A program made the position numbers and the translations under genes. DNA of 6,590 bases from Acidobacteriaceae bacterium (GTDB lineage: Bacteria; Acidobacteriota; Terriglobia; Bryobacterales; Bryobacteraceae): assembly GCA_019246575.1 (NCBI GenBank), contig JAFAQG010000979.1, forward strand, positions 1 to 6,590, written 5' to 3'. The notes under the pieces are model-generated. The model was not told the DNA's origin. It worked only from the letters and a program-made list of their open reading frames with translations, and made no database searches. This document shows positions 6,517-6,590 of this stretch, piece by piece. Every line of letters begins with the position of its first letter. The first letter of the stretch is position 1.

Positions 6517-6590
6517 GTGGAGAATTCATGCACTCGGCATTTGTTAGTGGCCGCATGCGCATTTGTGCTGGTCGTCCCGGCCGCTTGCGA
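6517..6590 (+). CDS. Start of a probable secreted protein or lipoprotein (3' end outside window)
   Basis: From GTG 6517 the frame encodes a short polar, basic lead (MENSCTRH) followed by the hydrophobic stretch LLVAACAFVLVVPAAC, the shape of a bacterial signal peptide. The final Cys at 6586 could be a lipobox cysteine, though Pro at -3 is unusual, or a signal peptidase I site may lie just before it. Weak purine signals (AGG 6505-6507, GGGA 6510-6513) precede the GTG. A rival start, ATG 6528, has a better Shine-Dalgarno (GGAG 6519-6522) but lies in another frame that is not hydrophobic. Too little is present to name the protein; whether GTG 6517, TTG 6508 or a shifted ATG is used stays open. 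Confidence 0.4.
   Translation, partial: MENSCTRHLLVAACAFVLVVPAAC

Overview
The window reads as part of an Acidobacteriota genome, most likely the Solibacter/Bryobacter branch. The main reason is a large outer-membrane receptor of the carboxypeptidase-regulatory-domain plus TonB-receptor (Oar-like) type, a family greatly expanded in that group. Non-ATG starts, weak Shine-Dalgarno signals and a moderately GC-rich composition fit this but do not prove it. All recognisable genes are on the + strand.

Layout. Positions 1-446 hold the C-terminal end of an asparagine-synthase-type amidotransferase that begins upstream of the window. Positions 459-1592 hold a complete GT4-type glycosyltransferase. 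Positions 1601-2020 hold a complete YjbQ/UPF0047 protein. These three genes are separated by only 12 and 8 bases, and the second and third both appear to start with TTG, so they look like one transcription unit. AsnB-like protein plus GT4 enzyme is a common pairing in exopolysaccharide or cell-surface glycan loci, so this is probably the tail of such a cluster with a small YjbQ enzyme at its end.

A 77-base gap (2021-2097) follows. It carries a plausible ECF-sigma-type promoter and a usable ribosome binding site for the TonB-dependent receptor (2098-5028). A second gap (5029-5108) contains a long imperfect hairpin. After it comes a complete polytopic membrane protein of the OpgC/acyltransferase-3-like type (5109-6314), which probably transfers an acyl group onto a periplasmic or surface glycan.

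The last 276 bases (6315-6590) are mostly non-coding. They contain an imperfect tandem repeat with units beginning CATAmCCGsT, a perfect 12-bp palindrome, and at the right edge what looks like the signal peptide of a further secreted protein or lipoprotein cut off by the window.

A loose theme runs through the window: glycan assembly (AsnB-like, GT4), glycan decoration (OpgC-like), and outer-membrane uptake or signalling (receptor). No defence system, mobile element, CRISPR array, tRNA or rRNA is visible. I see no clear previously undescribed multi-gene system. The most unusual signals are the intergenic repeat block at the right end, the promoter and start arrangement of the receptor, and the back-to-back TTG-started genes.
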